Notes: generated from the sequence alone by a model not told the origin. Shown: positions 16,080-25,610, counted from the stretch's first letter. The stretch: 64,000 bases of DNA from Clostridium_AD frigoriphilum (GCF_036541405.1 NZ_JAZHFS010000025.1:1-64000), one strand, 5' to 3'. Numbers and translations are program-made.

Positions 16080-17066
16080 ATGAGCACTTTCATGTTTAAA
16101 AATGAAAATTATAAATATACTCCTGTGAGTAATATTTTTATAGATAAGTTTATGCCTAGAGCTAGAGGGGAATTTGTTAAAGTTTATCTTCTCGGACTAA
16201 AGTATTGTGCATCTGGAGAAATAGGTGCTACATCTTCGGTAATAGCAAATACTCTTGGACTTTTAGAAACGGATGTCGTTAATGCTTGGAACTACTGGAA
16301 TGATGAAACCATAATTAAAATGACTCCAATTGATAATATGGGTAATTTTAACATTGAATTTTTAGACCTTTTAGATGTCCCAAATGAGAATATACAAAAT
16401 ATAAATTTACTCGAGGAATTAACCAACTCTTCAATAAAGGGCATGCTACAGGATATTGAAAAACTATTAGCCAAACCATTATCACCAAAAGAAATGACAA
16501 TGTACCTAAGCTGGCAAAAAGATTATAATTTTCCCCCAGAATTAATACTTCTATTAATTCAATACTGCGTATCAAAAGGTAAGGTTGATTATAGGTACAT
16601 TGAAACCATTGCCATTGCATGGCATGATGCAGATATTAAAAATATTGAAGATGCGCAATCTTATATAAAGAAACATGAGGATAAATGGATAAACATTAGA
16701 AAAATATTAAATTATCTAGGGATTAAAGCTCCCGAAATAATGAAACCTCAGGAACAAATACTGGATAAATGGATAAATGTTTATAAATTTTCTCTCGAAA
16801 TTATATTTAAAGCTTGCGATATTTGTTTTGATAGACTTAACAGAGCTGATTTTAAATATATTGATGGGATTCTAAATAGTTGGTTTAAAGACGGCATAAA
16901 CTCGCTTCAGGACATAGAAAAGAAAGATAAAAAACATGCACTTACTACCAAACGCAATACTGCGGGTGGTAAACCTACTAAAGGCAGCTTTAATGATTAT
17001 GAACAAAGAGCCTACGACTTTGATGAACTAGAAAAAAAATTACTAGGATGGGATAAAAATGATTAA
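16080..17066 (+). CDS. DnaD-domain primosome protein
   Basis: 328 residues. N-terminal winged-helix part (about 1-90: FVKVYLLGLKYCASGEIGATSS), then two DnaD/DnaB_2 domains; the second ends in the family YIDGILNSWFKDGI motif (first copy YIETIAIAWHDADI). Such proteins help load the replicative helicase at the origin or at stalled forks. The next gene, overlapping by 8 bp, is the AAA+ loader, so the pair corresponds to Bacillus DnaB/DnaD plus DnaI. RBS AAGGAAGG. The 513 bp before it hold only the M23 remnant. Confidence 0.88.
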   Translation: MSTFMFKNENYKYTPVSNIFIDKFMPRARGEFVKVYLLGLKYCASGEIGATSSVIANTLGLLETDVVNAWNYWNDETIIKMTPIDNMGNFNIEFLDLLDVPNENIQNINLLEELTNSSIKGMLQDIEKLLAKPLSPKEMTMYLSWQKDYNFPPELILLLIQYCVSKGKVDYRYIETIAIAWHDADIKNIEDAQSYIKKHEDKWINIRKILNYLGIKAPEIMKPQEQILDKWINVYKFSLEIIFKACDICFDRLNRADFKYIDGILNSWFKDGINSLQDIEKKDKKHALTTKRNTAGGKPTKGSFNDYEQRAYDFDELEKKLLGWDKND

Positions 17067-18039
17067 AGGTTATCAAACCAAGATATTAAGTATATATGAT
17101 CAAATAAGACAAGAAGAAGAATCTGACTTTAGGAAAAGGAAAATTCATATAGAAGAAACTCATCCTGAAATTATTGGATTAGATAAAAAAATAGGTAAAT
17201 TGTGTATTGAATTATCTATTAGTGCCTTGAAGAATACTGATAATAGAGAAAGCCATTTACATGACTTAAAAGAAAAAATAATGGATCTAAGGGTAAAAAA
17301 ATCTGAGCTATTAGTATCTAATGGCTTTGACATGGAGTACCTTAATTTACATTATAGATGTAATAAATGCCGCGATACCGGATTTATTGGGAACACTAAA
17401 TGCTCTTGCTTTAAACAAAAAGTAGTAGATGTTTATTATACTGGATCTGAATTAAAAAGCATGCTCAAAACTCATAATTTTGATAATTTTAAATTGGATT
17501 ATTATCCTTCTAGGAAAAGTGAACTTGAATCAATATCTCCAAAAAAGAACATGGAAAAGATTTTATCTATATCTATGAGCTTTTTGAAAAACTTCGACAC
17601 TACTGATGAAAATTTATTGTTTTACGGGAGTTCTGGAACAGGGAAAACATTTCTGTCTCATTGTATTACAAAAGAATTAATTGATAAAGGTTCCTTTGTA
17701 GTATATAGGACGGCTGAGGAATTAATAAGGGCTTTAAAAGATATTAGATTTAATAACAATAGTGCTTTAGAAGAATTACTAATAGATTGTGACTTACTTA
17801 TTATAGATGATTTAGGTACCGAGCAGCTTTCAGATTTTAATAAAGCTGAACTGTTTAACTTGCTTAATACTAAGTTATTAAAACAAAAGAAGATGGTAGT
17901 ATCTACCAATTTATCTCTTGAAAGTTTACTTAAAACTTATGCAGAAAGAATAACTTCTAGATTATTTGGCAATTTTACTGCGTGCAAGTTCTTTGGAGAT
18001 GATATAAGAATAAAGGAAAACTTGAGTAAATTAAAATAG
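17059..18039 (+). CDS. DnaI/DnaC-type helicase loader ATPase
   Basis: 326 residues. N-terminal coiled region, a zinc motif CNKCRDTGFIGNTKCSC (about 100-116), then AAA+ core with Walker A GSSGTGKTFLSHCI and Walker B LLIIDDLGTEQLSDF, sensor region VVSTNLSLESL and arginine-containing SRLFGNF. Loads DnaB (32059-33390) onto DNA with the upstream DnaD-like protein. Overlaps the previous gene by 8 bp, so translationally coupled. Ends at a strong hairpin. Confidence 0.9.
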   Translation: MIKGYQTKILSIYDQIRQEEESDFRKRKIHIEETHPEIIGLDKKIGKLCIELSISALKNTDNRESHLHDLKEKIMDLRVKKSELLVSNGFDMEYLNLHYRCNKCRDTGFIGNTKCSCFKQKVVDVYYTGSELKSMLKTHNFDNFKLDYYPSRKSELESISPKKNMEKILSISMSFLKNFDTTDENLLFYGSSGTGKTFLSHCITKELIDKGSFVVYRTAEELIRALKDIRFNNNSALEELLIDCDLLIIDDLGTEQLSDFNKAELFNLLNTKLLKQKKMVVSTNLSLESLLKTYAERITSRLFGNFTACKFFGDDIRIKENLSKLK

Positions 18040-18054
18040 TATTAAAATATAATT

Positions 18055-18114
18055 AATAATAGAAAGTACATATTACTGCAAATACATTTGTAATAATATG
18101 TACTTTCTATTATT
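18055..18114. repeat. 21-bp perfect hairpin, dispersed family copy 2; probable terminator of dnaI
   Basis: Arms 18055-18075 and 18094-18114 are perfectly complementary, 18-nt loop. It begins 16 bp after the dnaI-like stop and could terminate it, though the 3' T run is short. Stem and loop (AAGTA.ATATTACT.CAA.TACATTT) match the hairpin at 7158-7205. Confidence 0.75.
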
Positions 18115-18163
18115 ATACACTTTTCTAAAATGACAATAAAATCTAATAATTTTTCAGTGAATT

Positions 18164-18198
18164 AAAAAAAGTTCTAAACTAATGTTTAGAACTTTTTT
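18164..18198 (-). terminator. Terminator of the tRNA operon
   Basis: Stem AAAAAAGTTCTAAAC / GTTTAGAACTTTTTT; on the minus strand it follows directly after the CCA end of tRNA-Thr and ends in a run of T. Confidence 0.9.
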
Positions 18199-18272
18199 GG
18201 AGCTAGCAATAGGAATTGAACCTACAACCTGCTGATTACAAGTCAGCTGCTCTACCGTTGAGCCATGCTAGC
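18198..18272 (-). tRNA. tRNA-Thr (anticodon UGU)
   Basis: Acceptor stem GCTAGCA/TGCTAGC, encoded CCA, D arm GCTCAACGGTAGAGC, anticodon arm GCTGA-CTTGTAA-TCAGC giving anticodon TGT, T loop GGTTCAATTCC. Last of four tRNAs in the minus-strand operon. Confidence 0.97.
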
Positions 18273-18279
18273 AAAAATA

Positions 18280-18356
18280 TGGCGACTCAGAAGGGACTCG
18301 GACCCTCGACCTCTGCCGTGACAGGGCAGCACTCTAACCAACTGAGCTACTGAGCC
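18280..18356 (-). tRNA. tRNA-Asp (anticodon GUC)
   Basis: Starts GGCTCAGTAGCTCAGTTGG, anticodon loop CTGTCAC (GTC), T arm GAGGGTCCGAGTCCCTT, acceptor ending with encoded CCA. Separated by 7 bp from tRNA-Thr. Confidence 0.97.
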
Positions 18357-18361
18357 ATATA

Positions 18362-18437
18362 TGGTGGGAACAACAGGGTTCGAACCTGTGACCCTCTGCT
18401 TGTAAGGCAGATGCTCTCCCAGCTGAGCTATGCTCCC
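18362..18437 (-). tRNA. tRNA-Val (anticodon UAC)
   Basis: GGGAGCATAGCTCAGCTGGG at the 5' end, anticodon loop CTTACAA (TAC) on stem CTGCC/AGCAG, T arm with GGTTCGAACC, encoded CCA. Confidence 0.97.
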
Positions 18438-18450
18438 ATATATGTTTTGG

Positions 18451-18525
18451 TGGTGACTCCTAGGGGAATTGAACCCCTGTTACCACCGTGAAAGGGTGGT
18501 GTCTTAACCGCTTGACCAAGGAGCC
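18451..18525 (-). tRNA. tRNA-Glu (anticodon UUC)
   Basis: GGCTCCTTGGTCAAGCGG at the 5' end, anticodon loop CTTTCAC (TTC) on stem CCACC/GGTGG, T arm with GGTTCAATTCC, encoded CCA. First tRNA of the operon. Confidence 0.97.
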
Positions 18526-18581
18526 ATAGTCGTTGTCACTTTATTGATTATGTAGTTGGGTCTCGCAACCCGACATAAACT

Positions 18582-18610
18582 ATAATACCTAATTTTTCTT
18601 AATGTGTCAA
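18582..18610 (-). promoter_or_regulatory. Sigma-A promoter of the tRNA operon
   Basis: Minus strand TTGACA (complement of 18605-18610), 17-nt spacer, TATTAT (complement of 18582-18587), about 57 bp before tRNA-Glu. A short GC-rich leader (GGGTTGCGAGACCC) follows. The rest of the stretch to 18861 is AT-rich with nothing else seen. Confidence 0.85.
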
Positions 18611-18861
18611 CATATTTTCTTGTTTTTTTCATTCTTTTTTTTTAATATAGTATATAACCCTAGTAAATTCAACGGTTTAAGCTTTAAATAAATTTTATGT
18701 TTTTTTTGATATATTACTATTCGCTGCTAAATTTTAGACAGACTTTATGATTTTATATGAAATTATATAAAATCCATGTTCATCCTACTCATTTTAGGGT
18801 AAAATTATAATCAAACAATTTATATTACAAACATAATTTTTTCTCGAAGGGAGAGATTTTC

Positions 18862-20091
18862 TTGAAACATACTCTTATAATAGTTGGCGGAGGCGCTTCC
18901 GGTCTAACAGCTGCTCTTATAGCTAAGGATTTTGGTATAGATGTAGCGATAATCGAAGGAAGCGATAGAATTGGCAAAAAAATATTAACTACTGGTAACG
19001 GTAGATGTAATATTAGTAATGATAATATAAATAGCGATAGATACCACAGTGATAATCCTGGTTTCTTTGCAGATACTCTAAATTCTTTTTCTGCAGCAGA
19101 TACTATAGATTTTTTCGCTTCTTTGGGCATACCTTTGGTAACCGTAGATGGAGGTAAAATGTTCCCTATGTCTATGCAGGCCTCCTCAGTTCTTGATATA
19201 TTAAGATTTTCTCTAGACGAAAAAAACATTCCTGTCTATACAAATAGCAAAGCTAAGGAAATAACTAAAACTAAGAAGGGCTTTAAAATTTATAGCTCAG
19301 ATAATAGTATATATGAATGTGACAGGTTGATTCTTGCTGCTGGTGGCAAATGTGCCCCTAAAACAGGTTCTGACGGCTCTGGATATACATTGGCAAGGCA
19401 ATTAGGTCACGATGTGCTTCCTCAAGTACCCGCCCTTGTACAGCTTAAATTAAACTATAGTAGATTAAAAGCTTTATCTGGAGTAAAATTTGATGGCTAT
19501 GGAGAAATATTTATAAATGGCTTACGTGTTCAAAAGGAATTTGGAGAAATACTCTTTACGGACTACGGCATTTCTGGCCCTCCAATACTTCAACTTAGCA
19601 GGACTGCAGCTTATGGCTTATCTAAAAGTAATAAAGTTTCTTTAAAAATTGATATGTTACCAAATATTAGCCGTGAAGATCTACCAAAGTTTTTGAACAA
19701 ACATTGGTCATTATTTGAAAGTCGCGACCTTTGTGATTCATTTATTGGCATAATTCACAAAAAACTTATTCCAATAATTTTAAAAGAAGCCAAAATAGAA
19801 GATATGCATAAAGCTTGCTGCGATTTAGCGTTAATAGAAAAAGAAGCCATTTATGATTTGCTTAAACATTGGCAATTTGAAGTATCAGGCACTAATTCTT
19901 TTTCAAATGCCCAAGTTACTGCGGGGGGGATTAATACAAAAGAAATTAACCCTCAAACTCTAGAATCTAATATTATAAAGGGCCTGTTTTTTGCAGGTGA
20001 AATATTAGATGTTGATGGAGATTGTGGTGGTTTTAACCTTCAATGGGCATGGAGTTCTGGTGCTGTTGCAGGAAGAAATGCTTCCAAATAG
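18862..20091 (+). CDS. HI0933/YhiN-family FAD-dependent oxidoreductase
   Basis: 409 residues. FAD-binding Rossmann motif IIVGGGASGLTAALIAK at the N-terminus, family signature KKILTTGNGRCNISN (about 38-52), ILAAGGKCAPKTGSDGSG, and C-terminal GLFFAGEILDVDGDCGG with NLQWAWSSGAVAG. These flavoproteins are conserved in bacteria but their reaction is unsettled. Start codon TTG, supported by AAGGGAGAG 7 nt upstream and by the Rossmann fold starting at residue 4. Stands alone. Confidence 0.9.
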   Translation: MKHTLIIVGGGASGLTAALIAKDFGIDVAIIEGSDRIGKKILTTGNGRCNISNDNINSDRYHSDNPGFFADTLNSFSAADTIDFFASLGIPLVTVDGGKMFPMSMQASSVLDILRFSLDEKNIPVYTNSKAKEITKTKKGFKIYSSDNSIYECDRLILAAGGKCAPKTGSDGSGYTLARQLGHDVLPQVPALVQLKLNYSRLKALSGVKFDGYGEIFINGLRVQKEFGEILFTDYGISGPPILQLSRTAAYGLSKSNKVSLKIDMLPNISREDLPKFLNKHWSLFESRDLCDSFIGIIHKKLIPIILKEAKIEDMHKACCDLALIEKEAIYDLLKHWQFEVSGTNSFSNAQVTAGGINTKEINPQTLESNIIKGLFFAGEILDVDGDCGGFNLQWAWSSGAVAGRNASK

Positions 20092-20107
20092 ATTTTCTTA
20101 GTGTTTT

Positions 20108-20329
20108 CTTATATTATGCTATAACAAAAAGTAAATAGTGCTCGGATTGCTTTCACTTCACCAAGTAATTCTAAAATTTATATTATTTTCATCTGCTAAA
20201 AATCACAAACTCGCTATCGCTCAAACATGTGATTTCCTTTACGCATCTGCAAATAATATAAATTAAGAATTACTATGGTTCGCTCAAATGCATCCTATGC
20301 ACTATTTACTTTTGTTAGCATAATATAAG
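20108..20329. repeat. 222-bp fold-back (long imperfect inverted repeat) element
   Basis: The outer arms (20108-20141 and 20296-20329) pair TTATATTATGCTATAACAAA with its near complement; inner arms pair AAGTAATTCTAAAATTTATA (from 20163) with a segment ending at about 20275; a central AAATCACA/TGTGATTT stem closes it. No open frame inside. It resembles a MITE-like or structured element. Part of the outer arm occurs a third time at 20560-20598, just after the thioesterase stop. The 511-bp gap 20092-20602 holds no gene that I can see. Confidence 0.75.
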
Positions 20330-20602
20330 AGAATACAATTTTAAACAATCACTCAACATTACCAAACCCAAACAACACCCGTATGGCTGTTTCATCTAAT
20401 ATAAACAACAAAAATATAATTGATATTAGTATCTAAAATCACAATTAATATACTCAGTAATTATTCGGTTTTATGGTTGTGACGATTAATATAAAATTCA
20501 CAAAAATCACAACTTCAACTGTACTCATTTATTCGTTAAAACCATATCAAGCAATATATACTTTTCGTTATAGCATATTCTAAAAAAAGTAATTCTAATC
20601 TA

Positions 20603-21355
20603 CTATATCCAGATACTTTCCAAAAATGTAATCTCAACACCCTCTTCATTTATGATTCTATGTCTACATATTGTTTTATCAACTTCTTTTATAACCTGTG
20701 TGCTTACTTTTATGATTTCACCGTATTTTGTTTCCTTTATGTAAGTCACCTTAATATTTTTAAGTTCTTTATTTAATATTATGTCCTCAGGTATTGTCTC
20801 TATTGCCCATGCTGCATATTTCACATTGTTTACATGCATATTTGTATCAATATCGCTGTATCTCACCTGGAAACTCTTCTCATTATCTACTTCATTTATT
20901 GATAATATATTATCAATATTTTTCAATGTATTTGGACTATCCTCTATGCCATAAACTTCATATAATTCTTTTGTAACTCTTATTGGTCTTCTTGTATCTG
21001 TGTTTATTAAAATCCAAATTGAATCAGCATGTCCTATTTTATTTCCTTTACCATCAAAGATATCATATTTCCTATCTGCATAAAACTTTTTAAAAGAATG
21101 TGCAAATGTCTCAACCTTTATGGTCTCGTTAAGAAGCGGGTAAGACTTAATTTCTATATCCCATTTATATAAGACCCAGGCCATTTTATTCTCTTTAAGG
21201 TAGTCTATTCCAACTCCTAAAGTTTCGCTTTGATACATCGCCATATCTCCTAGATAATTCATTATACTTGTAATCAGAACTCTTTTTTGTATGTCTACTT
21301 CATAATAATGAATGTTATACTCTCTGCTTGTAACCACTGGATTTTTACTCATCAT
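20603..21355 (-). CDS. Acyl-ACP thioesterase
   Basis: 250 residues, two hot-dog domains of the FatA/bacterial TE family. Domain 1: VTSREYNIHYYEVDIQKR and MAWVLYKWDIEI. Domain 2 carries the catalytic Asp/Asn/His segment YSDIDTNMHVNNVKYAAW (about 165-182). Hydrolyses acyl-ACP to free fatty acid, ending chain elongation. Two adjacent ATG codons follow GGGGTGAT; either may be used. Not inside the fab operon and no FabT-type operator is visible upstream. Confidence 0.9.
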   Translation of the reverse strand: MMSKNPVVTSREYNIHYYEVDIQKRVLITSIMNYLGDMAMYQSETLGVGIDYLKENKMAWVLYKWDIEIKSYPLLNETIKVETFAHSFKKFYADRKYDIFDGKGNKIGHADSIWILINTDTRRPIRVTKELYEVYGIEDSPNTLKNIDNILSINEVDNEKSFQVRYSDIDTNMHVNNVKYAAWAIETIPEDIILNKELKNIKVTYIKETKYGEIIKVSTQVIKEVDKTICRHRIINEEGVEITFLESIWI

Positions 21356-21626
21356 ATCACCCCTATATTTTTTATAAGTACATAATATCTAATAATTTTG
21401 TTATTAATAATTTTTTTATACTTAGATTATATCAAAATAAACTGCTTAAATATTCGATAATAAGTTAATATAAATATAAACTTTGATAAATTTTTATTTA
21501 TCTATGTAATTGTTATGAAATAAGTGATAAAATATTGTTGTCAGTATTCATTACGAAACTGAACTATAAATAAGGATTATGAATAGGTCGACTTATATCC
21601 TTATGGAATAAGAGCGGAGGGAACAC

Positions 21627-22220
21627 ATGATTAATAACAACTCTATTAAAATTAGAAAAATAAAAACAAGTGAACTTACAACCATTGGTATGCTATCAGC
21701 TGTTTGTGTAGTACTTGGATTAACTGGATATGGTTTTATTCCACTTCCTGGTGCCAAAGCTACTATAATGCATATTCCGGTTATTATAGGTTCAATTATA
21801 GGTGGCCCTATAGTTGGAATGACGATTGGTTTAATATTTGGTGTTTTTAGTATTATACAAAACATAACCGCCCCCAATATACTATCTTTTGCTTTTATAA
21901 ATCCTTTAGTATCTGTATTACCAAGGGTTCTTATTGGTCTTACTTCGTACTATGTTTATAAACTAAGCTTTGGTAAAAATGAAAACCTAAGAATTGGACT
22001 TGCTACCGTAATTGGTTCTTTAACTAACACATTTGGGGTTTTAACTATGGTATACATTTTATACGCAGCTAAATTCGCCGTTTCTAAGGGCATAGATCCT
22101 TCTATTGCTGCAAAAACTATTTATGGCATTGCTATAATAAATGGTGTTCCAGAAGCCATCATAGCTACTATAATTACCATTCCTGTTATATTGGCCATTA
22201 AAAAAATAAGAAAAACTTAA
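21627..22220 (+). CDS. ECF transporter substrate-binding (S) component
   Basis: 197 residues, about six membrane helices. Family pattern FIPLPGAKATIMHIPVIIG followed by GGPIVGMTIGLIFG, and NPLVSVLPRVLIGL. The S component binds a vitamin and docks on a shared energising module encoded elsewhere. This subfamily is often annotated only as ECF S component; vitamin not assigned. RBS GCGGAGGG 6 nt upstream. Upstream 21356-21626 is AT-rich; a small AAGGAT/ATCCTT stem is present in the leader but I recognise no riboswitch. Confidence 0.85.
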   Translation: MINNNSIKIRKIKTSELTTIGMLSAVCVVLGLTGYGFIPLPGAKATIMHIPVIIGSIIGGPIVGMTIGLIFGVFSIIQNITAPNILSFAFINPLVSVLPRVLIGLTSYYVYKLSFGKNENLRIGLATVIGSLTNTFGVLTMVYILYAAKFAVSKGIDPSIAAKTIYGIAIINGVPEAIIATIITIPVILAIKKIRKT

Positions 22221-22225
22221 AAAAC

Positions 22226-22262
22226 AAGACACTTAGCATTTGCTAAGTGTCTTAATTTTTTT
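22226..22262. terminator. Bidirectional terminator
   Basis: 13-bp perfect stem AAGACACTTAGCA / TGCTAAGTGTCTT with a TT loop and A/T runs on both sides, between the ECF gene and the converging DUF1858 gene. Confidence 0.92.
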
Positions 22263-22446
22263 ATGCGTTTATTGCAGTCATTAATTCTTCTAAATTAAGA
22301 CCATGAACCATTGATGCTTCTTCTAATGTTTCAGCTTGTGCTGAAGGGCATCCAACACAACCCATTCCAAAATTCATTAATACTTGAACTGATTCTGGTT
22401 TTTGTCTTACAACTTCGCCTATTGTCATATCCTTAGTTATTTTCAT
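22261..22446 (-). CDS. DUF1858 domain protein
   Basis: 61 residues, whole protein is one DUF1858 domain, as found at the N-terminus of ScdA/hybrid-cluster-associated proteins. Motif FGMGCVGCPSAQAETLEEA with two Cys, helix-rich. Probably redox or metal linked; exact role unknown. RBS GAGG. Alone; the 250 bp up to purA contain no gene. Confidence 0.88.
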   Translation of the reverse strand: MKITKDMTIGEVVRQKPESVQVLMNFGMGCVGCPSAQAETLEEASMVHGLNLEELMTAINA

Positions 22447-22696
22447 ATTATATACCTCACTTTATTTTAGTTTGAAATAATTATATCAGAATTTGACTAG
22501 TTAATAAATAAAAATATTCACTAACTTTAATTCTCATTCTCATTGTATTCTATATACTTAAACTTTACTAGTACGCACTTTTTTAATCTTTAGTACCAAT
22601 TTGTATACCTTATGCATATTTTCTATATTATTTATATTTTCCTATAATATAAAAAACATACATGAGTATAAAACAATTTAATATAATATTTATATA

Positions 22697-23983
22697 CTAT
22701 ATTTCGGTTAATACCATTGTTTGATCTCTTTTAGGACCTACTGAAACTATTGAAACTTTGACACTCGTAAACTCTTCAATTCTCTTTAAGTATATTTTAG
22801 CATTTTCAGGAAGCTCTTCATAACTTCTTGCATCTGCTATACTTGTGTCCCAACCATCAAATTCTTCATATATAGGCACGCACATAGCTAAATCTTCAAG
22901 ACTTGCTGGGAAATAATCTATAATACTACCCTCAAATTTATATCCTACGCATATTTTGATTTTTTTAAGTCCTGCTAAAGTATCTATTTTTGTTACAGCA
23001 AAACTAGTGATTCCAGAAACTCTTGCTGCAGATTTTAATATAACAAGATCAAGCCATCCACATCTTCTTGCTCTACCTGTTGTTACACCAAATTCAAATC
23101 CTTTTTCGCGAATCCATTCTCCCGTTTCATCCTCAAGTTCTGTTGGAAATGGTCCTTTTCCTACTCTTGTAGTGTAAGCCTTAGCTACTCCTACGACACT
23201 TGTAATCATAGTAGGTCCTATTCCTGCTCCAACACAAACTCCACCTGCAATAGTGTTTGATGAAGTTACAAAAGGATATGAACCATAATCTATATCAAGT
23301 AAAGTGCCTTGTGCTCCTTCAAATAAAACATTTTTTTCAGCTTTTATTGAATCATAAACTTTAACTGATATATCTTTTACAAAAGGTCTCATCCTATCTG
23401 CATATTCTAAATACTGTGTATATATTGTATCAAAATCTAAAGCTTTTCCACCCAAAACTTTTGTTATTATATCATTCTTAATTGTTAAATTAGCTTTAAG
23501 TTTTTCTTTTAGAACATCTTTTTTCATTAAGTCACAAACTCTAATTCCACTTCTTTCAAATTTATCAGTGTAACAAGGGCCTATACCTTTTTTAGTAGTT
23601 CCAATATCATTTTTACCTCTAGCTATCTCATATAAATTGTCTAACTCTTTATGGTAAGGCATTATAACCTGAGATCTATCACTAATCATTAATCTTTCAG
23701 GTGTTATATTCTCACCTAAATCTTGTAGATAGTCCATTTCTTTAAATAGAGCCTCCGGATCTACAACAACACCATTACCTATTACATTCAATTTATTCTT
23801 GTATAGTATTCCTGATGGTATTAAGTGAAGTTTGTATTCCTTATCTCCTACAACAACAGTATGACCTGCATTGTTTCCGCCTTGGAATCTGACTACAACG
23901 TCTGCTCCCTCAGCAAGATAATCTGTCATCTTACCTTTACCTTCATCACCCCACTGGGCCCCTAAAACAATAAATGCTGACAT
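22697..23983 (-). CDS. purA: Adenylosuccinate synthetase
   Basis: Converts IMP, aspartate and GTP to adenylosuccinate in AMP synthesis. 428 residues. P-loop-like GAQWGDEGKGKMTDYLA at the start, GNNAGHTVV, GIGPCYTDKFERSGIR, and GVTTGRARRCGWLDLV. The start MSAFIVLG was chosen because GCGAGG precedes it; ten further upstream codons are open but lack an RBS. Monocistronic, minus strand. Confidence 0.97.
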   Translation of the reverse strand: MSAFIVLGAQWGDEGKGKMTDYLAEGADVVVRFQGGNNAGHTVVVGDKEYKLHLIPSGILYKNKLNVIGNGVVVDPEALFKEMDYLQDLGENITPERLMISDRSQVIMPYHKELDNLYEIARGKNDIGTTKKGIGPCYTDKFERSGIRVCDLMKKDVLKEKLKANLTIKNDIITKVLGGKALDFDTIYTQYLEYADRMRPFVKDISVKVYDSIKAEKNVLFEGAQGTLLDIDYGSYPFVTSSNTIAGGVCVGAGIGPTMITSVVGVAKAYTTRVGKGPFPTELEDETGEWIREKGFEFGVTTGRARRCGWLDLVILKSAARVSGITSFAVTKIDTLAGLKKIKICVGYKFEGSIIDYFPASLEDLAMCVPIYEEFDGWDTSIADARSYEELPENAKIYLKRIEEFTSVKVSIVSVGPKRDQTMVLTEI

Positions 23984-24141
23984 ATAAATTCCTCGCTTTC
24001 TTTCAATTCGCAATAAATTTCTTAGATCCCTTGGCGCTCAAACTTTATTGCCTATTATGTTTACTTTATATCTAAATTATACACTTTAAACATTCATATA
24101 ACCAATTATTTAAATTAATCATCATCGAAGGTGCTGTAATC

Positions 24142-25554
24142 TTAATCTTCCTTTGTAGTTATATCTCTTGCTACTATGACTCCAGTTGCAGATGCTTGCA
24201 TTAGCCCTCTAGTTATTCCTGCACCATCCCCTATAGTATACAAATTGTTAATTGCTGTTTCAAACTTATCATTTGTACTAAATTTACTAGAATAAAACTT
24301 AACTTCTACGCCATATAATAATGTATTTTTACTATATAACCCTGGAGCTATCTTGTCAAAAGCCTTTAATGCTTCTACAATAGACGTTAAATGTCTTTGT
24401 GGTAATACAAAACTTAAATCACCTGGTACTGCCGATTTTAGGGTAGGCACTGTAGTTGACTTACTTAATCTATTAACATCTGTTCTTCTTCCCTTTAGTA
24501 AATCCCCGAGTCTTTGAACCATTATTCCGCCACCAGTTAACATATTACCTAACTGAGCTATATATTTTCCATAACCAATAGGCTGATTAAATGGCTCTGT
24601 AAAACTAGTAGATACAAGCATTGCAAAGTTTGTATTATTCGTTCTAAGCTTTTGATCTGAGTAACTATGACCATTTACAACTGCAATAGTATTATCATCA
24701 TAATACTCTGCTGACACTACTCCACCTGGATTCATACAAAAGGTTCTAACCTTGTTACCAAAGGTATCAGAATAATAAACTAATTTTGCCTCATATAAGT
24801 CCTTTGTTAGATGATCCATAACAGAATTAGGTACCTCTACTCTTACCCCAATATCTACCGCATTATTAGTAACCTTTATGCCATGTTTTTTAGCCTCATT
24901 TGCAATCCACTCAGCCCCACCTCTACCAGGAGCAGCTACAACGTATTTCGCATTAACCTTAAATACACCGTCTTTATTCTTTAATAATACTCCAGTAGCT
25001 TTATTGTCCTCAATTATTATCTCTTCCACTTCACTAAGTTCAACAAAGTCTGTATTTGTATTGTCTATTAAATGATGATACATAGATTTTAAGACTTCAT
25101 ACGCAAGTTCTGTTCCTAAATGCCTTACCGGGCACTCAACAAGACGAATATTGTGTTTACTTGCCTCATATTTAACGTCCTCTACTTTATCACTGTTAAG
25201 TCCATAGACCTTTTCATTTGCTCCAAACTCTATGTATATATCATCACAGTATTTTATCAATTTTTTTGATTCATCTTCAGACAAATATTCTAGAAGTCTT
25301 CCACCAACTTCTGGGCTTAGCGAAAGCTTACCATCTGAAAAAGCTCCAGCTCCAGCCCATCCATATGTTATTCCACAGGGATTACATTTGACACATTTAC
25401 CATTGATCCTCGCTGGACATTTTCTTTTCTCTATATTTCTTCCTTTATCAACTATAAGTACACTGAGTTCAGGTTTTTTATTAGCAATTTCCAGTGCGGT
25501 AAATATTCCCGCTGGACCGGCTCCTACAACAATTACATCGTAAAAATTTTTCAT
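24142..25554 (-). CDS. NAD(P)/FAD-dependent dehydrogenase (COG2509 type)
   Basis: 470 residues. N-terminal VVGAGPAGIFTALEIA, then a cysteine segment KRKCPARINGKCVKCNPCG and the typical YGWAGAGAFSDGKLSL. C-terminal GDGAGITRGLMQASATGV. Family of uncharacterised FAD dehydrogenases in anaerobes; reaction unknown. RBS GGAGG 8 nt before ATG. The 286-bp upstream gap holds two inverted repeats (25611-25644 and 25732-25772). Confidence 0.88.
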   Translation of the reverse strand: MKNFYDVIVVGAGPAGIFTALEIANKKPELSVLIVDKGRNIEKRKCPARINGKCVKCNPCGITYGWAGAGAFSDGKLSLSPEVGGRLLEYLSEDESKKLIKYCDDIYIEFGANEKVYGLNSDKVEDVKYEASKHNIRLVECPVRHLGTELAYEVLKSMYHHLIDNTNTDFVELSEVEEIIIEDNKATGVLLKNKDGVFKVNAKYVVAAPGRGGAEWIANEAKKHGIKVTNNAVDIGVRVEVPNSVMDHLTKDLYEAKLVYYSDTFGNKVRTFCMNPGGVVSAEYYDDNTIAVVNGHSYSDQKLRTNNTNFAMLVSTSFTEPFNQPIGYGKYIAQLGNMLTGGGIMVQRLGDLLKGRRTDVNRLSKSTTVPTLKSAVPGDLSFVLPQRHLTSIVEALKAFDKIAPGLYSKNTLLYGVEVKFYSSKFSTNDKFETAINNLYTIGDGAGITRGLMQASATGVIVARDITTKED

Positions 25555-25610
25555 TTCATATGCCTCCTTATATTACTCCGTATAGAATAAAAATTATCAA
25601 TGGTAACCAT

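Noticed and set aside
21541..21626. Riboswitch in front of the ECF S-component gene.
   Set aside because: Only one short AAGGAT/ATCCTT stem; no consensus of any vitamin or purine riboswitch recognised.
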